Of a stretch of DNA of 32,456 bases, positions 14,935-22,604 are shown one piece after another (within the stretch, counting starts at the first letter, position 1; every line of letters starts with the position of its first letter). The DNA comes from Bacteriovorax sp. Lineage in GTDB: Bacteria > Bdellovibrionota > Bacteriovoracia > Bacteriovoracales > Bacteriovoracaceae. A model generated the notes under the pieces. That model was not told the DNA's origin. It worked only from the letters and a program-made list of their open reading frames with translations, and did no database searches. The DNA lies in NCBI GenBank assembly GCA_014376445.1, contig JACMRM010000124.1, forward strand, positions 1-32,456, in the 5' to 3' direction. Made by a program: the position numbers and the translations under genes.

Positions 14935-16319
14935 GCCTGACCTCCTACAAGAATATCATCTACTTTGAGAACGGGCTGCCCGACGGTTGTAGGAATACTT
15001 CCGCTGACAGAGCCACACATACCGGCAGCAAGCTCTAAATTATTTCCGACCATGCTGATCTTGTGTAAAATATCTGCACCTTTACCAATTAGTGTTGCAC
15101 CCTTGATGGCATTTTGAATTTTGCCGTTTTTAACCAGGTATCCTTCGTTAACAGAAAAATTAAATTCACCGGTTCCCGGATTAACTGATCCACCACCCAT
15201 GGCCGCACAGTAAAGTCCGTCGCCCATTGACTGCATCATATCGTCCAACGTTGAAGTTCCTTTATCGATAAAAGTATTTCTCATCCTAGAAGCAGGAGCA
15301 AAACGATAACTTTGTCTTCTTCCGGATCCTGTTCTGGCATGTCCGGTTTTCATGTTTCCAATTTTATCGCAGATGAAGTTTTCAAGAATTCCATTTTTAA
15401 TCAGTTGGGTTCTTTGAGTCGGCATTCCTTCATCATCGATGGAAAGACTTCCCCACATATTTTCATTTGTACCGTCATCGACTGCACTGACTGCAGGATG
15501 AGCGATCATTTCACCTTTTTTATCCCACAGGACAGAGGATCTTGTCTCAACAGAAGTTGTCTCTAATAAATGTCCGCAGGCCTCGTGAAAAATAACTCCA
15601 CCAAATCCGTTTTCAATTACGACTGGCATAACACCGGCAGGACATGGTTTTGCTTTTAAAACGACTAGTGCTTGCTTAGCCGCAGTCTCTGCTGCTTGCT
15701 GAAGATTTAATGTCTCAATAAAATTAAATCCGCCGCGACGACCGGGACTTACTGAGCCTGTTGCCTGCACAGATCCATCCTGAGCAACTGCTTCAGAATA
15801 AATTCTGATGTATGGTCTTGTTTCGGTTGCATGAAGTCCTTCTGAATTGTAAATTTCAATGTTCTGTTCTTTTTGCAAAAAGCGGATTGAAACCTGGGAG
15901 ATCAGTGGGCTGTGGCCTCGAGTTAGTGTATCGAGTTTTTTTAATGCTTCAATTTTTTCAGTCAGCAATACATCCTTGTTTGGAAGAGCGCTTATCGCCT
16001 TGTATTGAAGCGGAGTAAAATTCAGTGCGGTCAGGGATTTATGGGAAGCCTTCGTGCTAAATTGGGAAGCAAGTTTTTTCACCATATCAAGCAGGTCTTC
16101 TTTTTTGTTTGAGTTTGAATAAGCATAGAGAGCAAGATCACCGTAAATTAAGCGCACGCCAATTCCGGAATCAATTCCCGAAGAGATGTCTTTAATTTTT
16201 TTTGACGTATACAAAATACTTTGAACACTGGTCTTTTCAATAAACAATTCGCAGAAGTCTGCACCTAAACTAACTGCATATGCGATCACTTCGTGAGCGG
16301 TTTCTTTTTGAAGTAACAT
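14931..16319 (-). CDS. tldD: TldD metalloprotease subunit
   Basis: A 462-residue protein with GGAG seven bases before ATG 16319. The zinc motif HEACGH (His245, Glu246, His250; HExxxH, not HExxH) lies in VIFHEACGHLLETTSVE and is the signature of TldD. Other family blocks are GIGVRLIYGDLALYAYSN, GSVSPGRRGGFNF, ASRMRNTFIDKGTSTLDDMM, GGGSVNPGTGEFNFSVNEGY and MCGSVSGSIPTTVGQP at the C-terminus. It is the catalytic half of the TldD-TldE protease, which threads short unstructured peptides into a closed chamber. It is the first gene of a two-gene operon. Natural substrates here are unknown; no obvious modified-peptide gene is adjacent. Confidence 0.95.
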   Translation of the reverse strand: MLLQKETAHEVIAYAVSLGADFCELFIEKTSVQSILYTSKKIKDISSGIDSGIGVRLIYGDLALYAYSNSNKKEDLLDMVKKLASQFSTKASHKSLTALNFTPLQYKAISALPNKDVLLTEKIEALKKLDTLTRGHSPLISQVSIRFLQKEQNIEIYNSEGLHATETRPYIRIYSEAVAQDGSVQATGSVSPGRRGGFNFIETLNLQQAAETAAKQALVVLKAKPCPAGVMPVVIENGFGGVIFHEACGHLLETTSVETRSSVLWDKKGEMIAHPAVSAVDDGTNENMWGSLSIDDEGMPTQRTQLIKNGILENFICDKIGNMKTGHARTGSGRRQSYRFAPASRMRNTFIDKGTSTLDDMMQSMGDGLYCAAMGGGSVNPGTGEFNFSVNEGYLVKNGKIQNAIKGATLIGKGADILHKISMVGNNLELAAGMCGSVSGSIPTTVGQPVLKVDDILVGGQA

Positions 16320-16400
16320 TTGATTTCTCCATTATGATTGAAGAGTTATTTTACCTCCAGTCGAGTCATGATGTTAATAAGTTTTTTATTCTTTTTGAAA

Positions 16401-16451
16401 AAATTTATTCATTAAGTATTCCTATGAATTCATCTTCTTATGAATAAATTT
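16401..16451. promoter_or_regulatory. Inverted pair of a 12-base motif (putative operator)
   Basis: AAATTTATTCAT (16401-16412) and ATGAATAAATTT (16440-16451) are exact inverse copies separated by 27 bases. The spacing centre to centre is about 39 bases, close to four helical turns, suiting a dimeric or looping DNA-binding protein. The span could also fold as a hairpin in RNA. Confidence 0.5.
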
Positions 16452-16594
16452 ATAAGAAGTGTAGACTATAAGACCTTAAGCCACTCTCAATATTGCACAA
16501 AAGACTAAAACTAAGGGGGCGATGAGTATTTTTTCTTATATAACTTTCAATGGGACAATGTCTCATTAGAAAATATCTGACACTTCATGCATTA

Positions 16595-16608
16595 TTATGA
16601 ATAAATTT
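16595..16608 (+). promoter_or_regulatory. Third copy of the TTATGAATAAATTT motif
   Basis: The 14-mer TTATGAATAAATTT repeats exactly the copy at 16438-16451. It ends 14 bases before the GTG start of the histidine kinase, next to its ribosome binding site, where a bound protein would block transcription or translation. Confidence 0.5.
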
Positions 16609-16622
16609 TCTTTTAAAGGTCG

Positions 16623-17780
16623 GTGCTTTTGGATTCGACAAATAATTATAGAGACTCAATGGAGCTGCATGAATTTTTCATGCAGGCCCCTGTACCTTTG
16701 GTTCTTTTAAGCGAAGCCAGCCATATTTTCACTCTTGCCAATAAAGCATACGAAAATCTTGTTAAAAGATCTGTTATCGGAAAAACAGTAAACGAAATAT
16801 TTAGTTTCGAAGAAGCGAAGCATTTTCTCCCTGCTATTGATCATGTTTTCAATACTGGAGTTGCTTACACAGGTAAAGAAATATATTTTCCGTTAATGAA
16901 CGATAATGAGGCCGTAAGTGATCATTGGGTTGATGTGAATTATTATCCATTTTTCGGCAACACTGGAAAAATCACCGGTGTACTGGCCTTTATCAATGAT
17001 GTGACTGCTATAGTTGAAGCGAGAAAATTTATTGAAAAAAGTGAACAGAATCTTCGTCATTTGGTTACTAATCTGGAAAAAGAAAGTGATCTTAGAGAAG
17101 TTTTTGTTTCCGCACTTTCACATGATCTGAGAACTCCTTTGACTGTTGCTAAACTGAGTTCTCAGGCCCTTATGAGAAAGCTTGAAGATTCATCTCCAAT
17201 GCACAAGATAGCGCATAGAATTTCTGTGAGTATGGATCGTGCCGATAAAATGATTCAAGATCTTCTGGACGCCAGCCAAATCAAGGGCGGTGAGAAGCTT
17301 CCTCTGCGGATCACTTCTTGCAACATGAATAATATTGTCACTTCTGTGATTGAAGAGCTCTCAAGCATGCACCACGACCGTTTTGAAATGCATGCAGAGG
17401 AAGAGATAAATGGTTTTTGGGATGACAGTGGCATCAGGCGTGTGCTGGAAAATCTGCTTTTAAATGGCATTAAATATGGAAGTGAGTTGACTCCGGTGAA
17501 TATTCGTTTAAGTAGGAATGAAGAGTCGATCGTTATGGAAGTTCATAATGAAGGATTGCTTATAATTCCAGATGAACTCGCTACTATCTTTGACCGCTTT
17601 AAAAGAGCGAAAAATGCCAGTTTGATTCAACAAAAAGGTTGGGGATTAGGATTAACGTTGGTTAAAGGAATCATTGAGGCCCATGGCGGTACAGTGAATG
17701 TAAAAAGTTTAAGCGGTGAAGGAACTACCTTCGCAATTTGTCTTCCGCTAGACTCCACAAGTTTCTGTGACCAGGGATAA
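16623..17780 (+). CDS. Soluble PAS-domain histidine kinase
   Basis: A 385-residue protein. GTG at 16623 is used with AAAGG upstream; TTG 16629 or ATG 16662 are alternatives that leave the domains intact. No membrane segment. A PAS domain spans about residues 14-145 (APVPLVLLSEASHIFTLANK to GVLAFINDVTAIVEARKFI), followed by a coiled linker, HisKA with His167 in ALSHDLRTPLTVAKL, and HATPase_c with LLLNGIKYGSELTP and WGLGLTLVKGIIEAHGG. It is cytoplasmic and likely senses an internal signal. The stop is two bases before the KaiC-like gene, and the response regulator follows that, so the three form one operon. The Asn of the N-box is present, so it should be an active kinase. Confidence 0.92.
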   Translation: MLLDSTNNYRDSMELHEFFMQAPVPLVLLSEASHIFTLANKAYENLVKRSVIGKTVNEIFSFEEAKHFLPAIDHVFNTGVAYTGKEIYFPLMNDNEAVSDHWVDVNYYPFFGNTGKITGVLAFINDVTAIVEARKFIEKSEQNLRHLVTNLEKESDLREVFVSALSHDLRTPLTVAKLSSQALMRKLEDSSPMHKIAHRISVSMDRADKMIQDLLDASQIKGGEKLPLRITSCNMNNIVTSVIEELSSMHHDRFEMHAEEEINGFWDDSGIRRVLENLLLNGIKYGSELTPVNIRLSRNEESIVMEVHNEGLLIIPDELATIFDRFKRAKNASLIQQKGWGLGLTLVKGIIEAHGGTVNVKSLSGEGTTFAICLPLDSTSFCDQG

Positions 17781-17782
17781 AT

Positions 17783-19201
17783 ATGGATATCGAAAAAAAG
17801 CTTTTTGTAAGTGGTATACACGGCTTTGACCAGATTTTAGGCGGCGGTTTTCTCAAGGGAAGACTTTATCTGGTTGAAGGAATTCCTGGTTCGGGAAAAA
17901 CAATTCTCGGAAATCAGCTTGTGTTTGCAAATGCAGAACAAGGGCATTCTTCATTATTTGTCACATTATTATCTGAATCCCACGGTAAAATGCTTGAGAA
18001 CTTAAGAGGGTTTGAATTTTATAATGAAAATATTATTAACGATAAAATATTTTATTTAAGCGGCTATTCTGAACTGTCCGAGAGCGGTATCGACGGATTC
18101 AAGAAATTCCTCACTCAAAATATACGTTCATTAAAAATCAAATTAGTTGTTATCGACGGCTTTAAAATTGTCAGCAGTTTTTCTAAAGATAATTTGGAGT
18201 ATTCAACTTTTCTCCATGATCTGAATACACTTGCATCAGCACTGGACTGTATCTTTGTTATTTTGAATCCTTTGGACACAAAACTGCTGCAGTCTGAAGA
18301 TGTTTTGACAGACGGTCTTATCGAATTAAAAAGAACAGATGTCGGTATGAGAAATGTCAGAGAAATTCATGTGCATAAAATGAGAGGGATGAAGCATTTT
18401 GAAGGACGGCATGAACTTAGTATTTCCAGAAACGGAATTCGCGTTTTTCCAAGAATTGAGTTGCTTGTAGCAAAACTCAAACCTTTTCTTCCAAACTTAA
18501 CTGAAGAAAAAAAATCATTTGGGATAAAAAATCTGGATGAAATGCTTAAGGGAGGAATTCTTGCAGGTTCAGTGACTTCACTTTTCGGTCCTCCTGGATC
18601 CGGCAAGACACTCATTGGATTAAAGTTTCTTCATGAAGGCCTTCTTGCAGGTGAAAATTCTTTGTATTTTGGTTTCTATGAAACCCGCGATCAAATGCTA
18701 TCTAAAGCGAATGGTATCGGATTGAATTTTGAGCCATTCATTAATTCTGGGCAGCTGCAGTTTGAATGGTATCCGCCAACAGAACAATTGATTGATGAAC
18801 TGTTTGAAAAACTTGTTAATGTCATTGAAGAGAAAAAAATCTCCAGAGTTTTCATTGACGGTATTGAAGGATTTAAATTCTCTGCTGTATTTATAGACCG
18901 CTTGCCGCGCTTTGTGGCCTCGCTGACAATCAAGTTGCGCTCAATGGGAGTCACTGCATTTTTTAGCGAAGAAGCGAGAATGCCCAGTATGGTAAAAGAT
19001 TATCACCTTGGAGAGTATTCAGCAGCGTTCGAAAATATTATTTACTTAAGATATATGGAAAGTGATTTCCATGTCAGACGACTGATCAATATTTATAAAG
19101 TCCGGGCAAGCAGCTACGATATCTCTATCCATGAATTCCATATTCAAAATCAGGGGATAGTTGTTGAAGAAAAATCCTACAAACAGGATGCTACACCATG
19201 A
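17783..19201 (+). CDS. KaiC-like double RecA-fold ATPase
   Basis: A 472-residue protein with two tandem KaiC/RecA domains. Domain 1: SGIHGFDQILGGGF, Walker A GIPGSGKT (33-40), SLFVTLLSESHGKML, Walker B VVIDG with Asp125. Domain 2: IKNLDEMLKGGI, Walker A GPPGSGKT (269-276), SLYFGFYETRDQML, Walker B VFIDG with Asp359. KaiC proper carries paired catalytic Glu residues; here domain 1 has a lone Glu in LSES and domain 2 a lone Glu in FYET. No KaiA or KaiB gene is present, so this is a KaiC-like signalling ATPase rather than part of a known clock. It overlaps the response regulator start by four bases and sits between a PAS kinase and that regulator, so it probably works in the same pathway. Confidence 0.92.
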   Translation: MDIEKKLFVSGIHGFDQILGGGFLKGRLYLVEGIPGSGKTILGNQLVFANAEQGHSSLFVTLLSESHGKMLENLRGFEFYNENIINDKIFYLSGYSELSESGIDGFKKFLTQNIRSLKIKLVVIDGFKIVSSFSKDNLEYSTFLHDLNTLASALDCIFVILNPLDTKLLQSEDVLTDGLIELKRTDVGMRNVREIHVHKMRGMKHFEGRHELSISRNGIRVFPRIELLVAKLKPFLPNLTEEKKSFGIKNLDEMLKGGILAGSVTSLFGPPGSGKTLIGLKFLHEGLLAGENSLYFGFYETRDQMLSKANGIGLNFEPFINSGQLQFEWYPPTEQLIDELFEKLVNVIEEKKISRVFIDGIEGFKFSAVFIDRLPRFVASLTIKLRSMGVTAFFSEEARMPSMVKDYHLGEYSAAFENIIYLRYMESDFHVRRLINIYKVRASSYDISIHEFHIQNQGIVVEEKSYKQDATP

Positions 19202-19557
19202 GTACAACTATTCTTCTCGTCGATGATGAAAAAGATATTCTGGCAGCTCTTAAAGAGCTGCTTGAAATGGAAGGTTATGTAGTTATAACAGCTTTAAACG
19301 GCAAAACAGGGTTATATTTGTTTCATGAATTTAAACCTGATTTGATTATTTCCGACATGATGATGCCCATAATGAACGGCTATGAAATGATAGCACATAT
19401 AAGACTAGATCCGACTCTGTCTAAAGTTCCGATTATCGTGATGAGCTCTGCTATAACACTTGCCAGAGTTGAAGACGCTCCATGGGATTATTTTATCAAG
19501 AAGCCCTATGGAATAGATGATTTATTAGTGATTATAAAAAAATTGATGGAAAAATAA
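19198..19557 (+). CDS. Single-domain response regulator (CheY-like)
   Basis: A 119-residue receiver domain only. Its ATG overlaps the KaiC-like stop (ATGA), so translation is coupled. The acidic pocket (Asp9, Asp10), phospho-acceptor Asp53 in IISDMMMP, switch Ser in IIVMSSAI and the Lys in FIKKPYG are all present, so it should be phosphorylated. It has no DNA-binding or other output domain, so its signal passes by protein contact, most simply to or from the KaiC-like ATPase. The PAS kinase two genes upstream is its likely partner. A 227-base gap follows before the hibernation factor gene. Confidence 0.93.
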   Translation: MSTTILLVDDEKDILAALKELLEMEGYVVITALNGKTGLYLFHEFKPDLIISDMMMPIMNGYEMIAHIRLDPTLSKVPIIVMSSAITLARVEDAPWDYFIKKPYGIDDLLVIIKKLMEK

Positions 19558-19713
19558 AAGCCAATATTTCTTAAGGGCGATACGAATATATTGCCCGTCC
19601 TATCTACTTGCAAAGCGTAGAGCTAAATGTCCCATTGAGGCATTTCTTCTTTTATATTTACCCAGCAATCTACTCATGTATCTGATCTTTCTAGAGGGAA
19701 AATTGTCATACTT

Positions 19714-19728
19714 TGGCATGCTTCGTGA
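19714..19728 (+). promoter_or_regulatory. Near-match sigma-54-like element before the hibernation factor gene
   Basis: TTGGCATGCTTCGTGA has a perfect -24 part with GG at 19715-19716 and correct spacing, but GA at 19727-19728 replaces GC. The nine bases TTGGCATGC are shared exactly with the element at 2528. It ends 57 bases before the start codon. Confidence 0.3.
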
Positions 19729-19784
19729 AGTATTCCTAATTAAGCGGTCTAGATGAGATCAGCTAACTTAAATGGAGATATATA

Positions 19785-20102
19785 ATGAATATTCAAATCA
19801 GCACCGATAAAAACATTGATGGTGGAGAAAAATTTTCGACATACGTCAATGGTGTTGTTAATCAAGCTGTAAGCGGATTTAACACTCAGATCACTCACGT
19901 AGGCGTTCACTTTTCAGATCAAAACAGTTCTAAGATTGGATTTCAAGATAAACGCTGTGTAGTTGAATTTCATATCGCGGGAAGAAGCACGACGGCCGTC
20001 ACACACGACGCTGACAGCGTAGATGAAGCACTATTAGGAGCAGTTGAAAAAGCAAGACATTCAATCGAGCACACACTAGGAAGAATGAACAAACGTTCAT
20101 AA
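19785..20102 (+). CDS. hpf: Ribosome hibernation promoting factor (HPF/RaiA family)
   Basis: A 105-residue protein with GGAG upstream of ATG. It has the family's beta-alpha-beta-beta-beta-alpha pattern: NIQISTDKNIDGGEKFSTYV, then THVGVHFSDQNS, CVVEFHIAGRSTTAVTHDAD and the final helix DEALLGAVEKARHSIEHTLG. Family members bind the 30S subunit channel in stationary phase and block or dimerise ribosomes. It is the short form, with no C-terminal dimerisation domain. The gene is followed 27 bases later by a coiled-coil mini-protein gene, probably in the same mRNA. Which of the short types (YfiA or HPF) it is cannot be told from sequence alone. Confidence 0.85.
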   Translation: MNIQISTDKNIDGGEKFSTYVNGVVNQAVSGFNTQITHVGVHFSDQNSSKIGFQDKRCVVEFHIAGRSTTAVTHDADSVDEALLGAVEKARHSIEHTLGRMNKRS

Positions 20103-20129
20103 TAATAATAATTTTTTATAGGACTAAGT

Positions 20130-20357
20130 ATGCAAACTGAAACGATGGAAACAACTCATTTAGAAGATTTAAGAAGACAATATAGAAATATGCAAGAGCG
20201 TATTTTAAAATACGAAAATGATCTAAAACAGCCGTTGGCAAAAGACGAAGAAGACAGTGCTGTTGAAGAAGCAGGCAGAGAAGTTCTTTATGGACTTTAT
20301 AAAGTAGAAAAAGAAAATCTTGCAAAACTTGAATCAGACATCAAAGAGCTCGTTTGA
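20130..20357 (+). CDS. Coiled-coil mini-protein, DksA/TraR-like helices without zinc finger
   Basis: A 75-residue, highly charged, all-helical protein with AGGA six bases before ATG. Residues 12-34 and 40-74 can form a helical hairpin with a turn at KQPLAKDEEDS. The segment DEEDSAVEEAGREVLYGLYK followed by KVEKENLAKLESDI resembles the D.AD.A...E..VL..L..IE...L..IE part of DksA/TraR-type proteins, but the four-Cys zinc finger is absent. DksA inserts such a coiled coil into the RNA polymerase secondary channel during the stringent response. The likeness is weak and could be plain coiled-coil composition; the pairing with a hibernation factor makes it worth testing. Confidence 0.7.
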   Translation: MQTETMETTHLEDLRRQYRNMQERILKYENDLKQPLAKDEEDSAVEEAGREVLYGLYKVEKENLAKLESDIKELV

Positions 20358-20384
20358 TAATAATTTTATAAAATAAGGCCCGTT

Positions 20385-20406
20385 TCAAAGGTTCCTCAAA
20401 GGTTCC
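20385..20406 (+). repeat. Tandem 11-bp repeat
   Basis: TCAAAGGTTCC occurs twice in direct succession (20385-20395 and 20396-20406). The period is close to one helical turn, as expected for adjacent protein sites, but it may be chance. It lies in a 209-base gap after the coiled-coil gene that otherwise shows no gene. Confidence 0.5.
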
Positions 20407-20566
20407 AGCAGACTTGTGGTAGCTCATATGCGTTATCTGAGAGATGATCGAATATAGCTTATGTTATTAGAGAGTTATACAAAGTTAACAAAGTGAGAAT
20501 TTTTTTACGGACACTTCGAAATGATAACTGTATAAGTTTAACTTATCTTTAACATTAGGATCAGTT

Positions 20567-21046
20567 GTGAAAAATCTTTTAAAACTTTCGATCGTCTCTC
20601 TTCTCTTTGTTAACATCGCCTTTGCCGGCGGATACCCAAAAAATCCTAATTTAACAGAAACTCCCGGTAAACTTTGCTCGAGCCCAACGACTCATCGTTA
20701 CCCGGAAAATATTAACTACTGCAACAGAGATGTTGATTCATACACAAAAAATGCTGTCATCGCTAAGTACGATTCTCTTTTTGGTTACTCAATTAAATCA
20801 ATGAATCGTGGTGATTTCAAAATCGATCACCTTATCCCGCTTTGTGCAGGTGGAGCTAATGATGAACAAAACTTATGGCCTCAGCATAAGAGTGTTTACA
20901 CTATCACTGACCCTCTAGAGCCGCTTGTTTGCCAGAAGATGGCGGATGGAAAACTTAAGCAAGCTGATGCTGTTAAGTTAGTTCTTCAGGCGAAAATGAA
21001 CCTTGATCAGGTTCCGACAATCATTAAACAAATCGAAAGAATGTAA
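20567..21046 (+). CDS. Exported HNH-motif protein
   Basis: A 159-residue protein starting with GTG after AGGA. Residues 1-20 (MKNLLKLSIVSLLFVNIAFA) are a signal peptide, so the product is exported. The core FKIDHLIPLCAGGANDEQNL has the HNH nuclease pattern (DH...L..GG...NL), followed by WPQHKSVYTITDPLEPLVCQ. Related short exported HNH-like proteins are common in Proteobacteria and probably cut or bind DNA outside the cytoplasm; the final His of a strict HNH may be His in PQHK. In a predator this could help to degrade prey DNA, but that is inference. A strong terminator follows the stop. Confidence 0.8.
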   Translation: MKNLLKLSIVSLLFVNIAFAGGYPKNPNLTETPGKLCSSPTTHRYPENINYCNRDVDSYTKNAVIAKYDSLFGYSIKSMNRGDFKIDHLIPLCAGGANDEQNLWPQHKSVYTITDPLEPLVCQKMADGKLKQADAVKLVLQAKMNLDQVPTIIKQIERM

Positions 21047-21055
21047 TTTAAAAAT

Positions 21056-21081
21056 GGTCGCGAATTCGCGGCCTTTTTTTT
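21056..21081 (+). terminator. Rho-independent terminator after the HNH gene
   Basis: GGTCGCG and CGCGGCC form a seven-pair GC-rich stem (one wobble) with an AATT loop, followed directly by eight Ts. Confidence 0.92.
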
Positions 21082-21194
21082 GTTAATTTTCATGCATCAG
21101 GTCTTCAGAGTATTATCAAAATGAAAAAACTAAACCGTTTATGAGTCAATTCATTGATGATGTACTTTTACTAGGACTTTAGTACTATTGGTGA

Positions 21195-22445
21195 ATGTTA
21201 AAAAAATTAGAAAATTTTGAAAAGCTGGGTCTTGTTGATGAAATTCTTCAAGCGATAGAAAGATCCGGTTTTGATGAACCCACTTCTATTCAATCAAAAA
21301 CCCTTCCTCTAATTTTAGAAGGAAAGGATTTGCTTATTGAAGCGCAAACAGGATCCGGAAAAACGGCTTGCTTTGCATGGCCTTTACTGCAGAAAATTAG
21401 TGCTGCTAAAAATTCTGAAAATAAAGCTATTCAGGCCTTGATCCTGACACCAACACGCGAGCTTGCTCTTCAGGTCTCCGGCGCTTTTTATCGCTTTGGA
21501 GAATTTTTAAACAATAAAGTTTCGGTACTGACGATAATCGGTGGCGAAAGCATCGAGCAACAGACACGTGTTCTTGCTGATGGTGTGGATATAGTTGTCG
21601 CCACACCGGGAAGACTTCTGGATTTAATTGGGCAGAAAGTTTTATACCTTAATGATATTAAATTTCTGGTGCTCGATGAAGCTGATAAAATTCTTGATTT
21701 AGGATTTGCTGCCGAGTTAGATCTGGTACTGAAAGAAATTTCTTCCACACGTCAAAACTTATTTTTCTCTGCGACCTATCCGGAAAAAGTTTTAGACATC
21801 GCTAAAAGAATTTCAGCAAATACGGAGCACTTAAGAATTGAAGATGATACACCCACTGTGGAAAATATTTTTCAGCGTGTGATTGAAGTCAATAAAGACA
21901 ATAGAGGAATGCTGCTCAGACATTTAATTGTGCAGGAAAAATGGAAAAATGCGCTGGTTTTTGTTTCAAGCAAAACGGCAGCGGGAAATTTATCAGAAAA
22001 ATTAAAAAAGACTGGTGTACGTGCCGGAGCCATTCACGGCGATCTATCACAGCCAGAGAGAAATAAGGCGCTTTCTGATTTTAAAGATAAAAAAATAGAT
22101 TTCTTAATTGCCACAGATGTAGCTGCGAGAGGAATTGATATTAATAAGCTTGCCCTCGTTATTAATTTTGATCTTCCAAGATCACCTGCTGATTACATTC
22201 ATAGAATTGGTAGAACAGGAAGAGCTGGAGAGAATGGTCTTGCCGTCACATTTATCGGACATGAAGATCAGGAGCATTTTAAACTAATAGAAAAACGTGC
22301 TCAGATAAAATTGGAAAGAGAGCAGGTGACAGGTTTTGAATTGACAGGTGAAGCCCCAGAAATTATCCGCGGACAAGTACCGGTTAAGGGAAAAAGAAAA
22401 AGTAAAAAAGACAAAGAGCGCGAGCTTGCAGTAAAAAAAATATAG
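21195..22445 (+). CDS. DEAD-box RNA helicase
   Basis: A 416-residue protein with all helicase motifs: Q motif GFDEPTSIQS, I AQTGSGKT (50-57), Ia PTRELALQ, GG, Ib TPGRLLD, II VLDEADKILDLGF, III FSATYP, IV ALVFVSSK, V ATDVAARGIDI and VI HRIGRTGRAG. The C-terminal tail is short and very basic (KGKRKSKKDKERELAVKKI), as in RhlE/SrmB-type enzymes that help ribosome assembly or mRNA turnover, often at low temperature. I cannot fix the subfamily. It starts from ATG with only a weak GGTGA upstream. It stands alone behind the terminator of the HNH gene. Confidence 0.93.
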   Translation: MLKKLENFEKLGLVDEILQAIERSGFDEPTSIQSKTLPLILEGKDLLIEAQTGSGKTACFAWPLLQKISAAKNSENKAIQALILTPTRELALQVSGAFYRFGEFLNNKVSVLTIIGGESIEQQTRVLADGVDIVVATPGRLLDLIGQKVLYLNDIKFLVLDEADKILDLGFAAELDLVLKEISSTRQNLFFSATYPEKVLDIAKRISANTEHLRIEDDTPTVENIFQRVIEVNKDNRGMLLRHLIVQEKWKNALVFVSSKTAAGNLSEKLKKTGVRAGAIHGDLSQPERNKALSDFKDKKIDFLIATDVAARGIDINKLALVINFDLPRSPADYIHRIGRTGRAGENGLAVTFIGHEDQEHFKLIEKRAQIKLEREQVTGFELTGEAPEIIRGQVPVKGKRKSKKDKERELAVKKI

Positions 22446-22604
22446 TCATATCAAGTAAATAAAAAAGCCCTTTTTAAGATTAACTTCTTTTGCATCTTTT
22501 AAAAGCTCTTTAGTAGCATGTCATGTAGATGTATGCATTAAGGGTGAAAAAATACAGAGTTTGAATGACGTATATAGTGGTGGAATGAAACCTATCTAAT
22601 TTTG

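Larger units (their letters stand above)
16320..16622. other. Divergent intergenic region between tldD and the PAS kinase
   Basis: This 303-base AT-rich gap has no convincing open frame. It carries three copies of a 12-14-base motif (listed separately), a perfect ATGAATTCAT palindrome at 16424-16433, and presumably the promoters of both flanking operons. I cannot place -35/-10 boxes with confidence. Confidence 0.6.

Noticed and set aside
16347-16370. Eight-codon leader frame (MTRLEVK) upstream of tldD on the minus strand
   Set aside because: No ribosome binding site and no attenuator structure; most likely chance.
17783-19201. A circadian clock locus
   Set aside because: KaiA and KaiB are absent and the paired catalytic Glu residues of KaiC are not kept, so only a KaiC-like ATPase is supported.
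20416-20431. GG-N10-GC match (GGTAGCTCATATGC) upstream of the HNH gene as a sigma-54 promoter
   Set aside because: Only the two dinucleotides agree; the TGGCA and TTGC surroundings are missing, and such bare matches are expected by chance.
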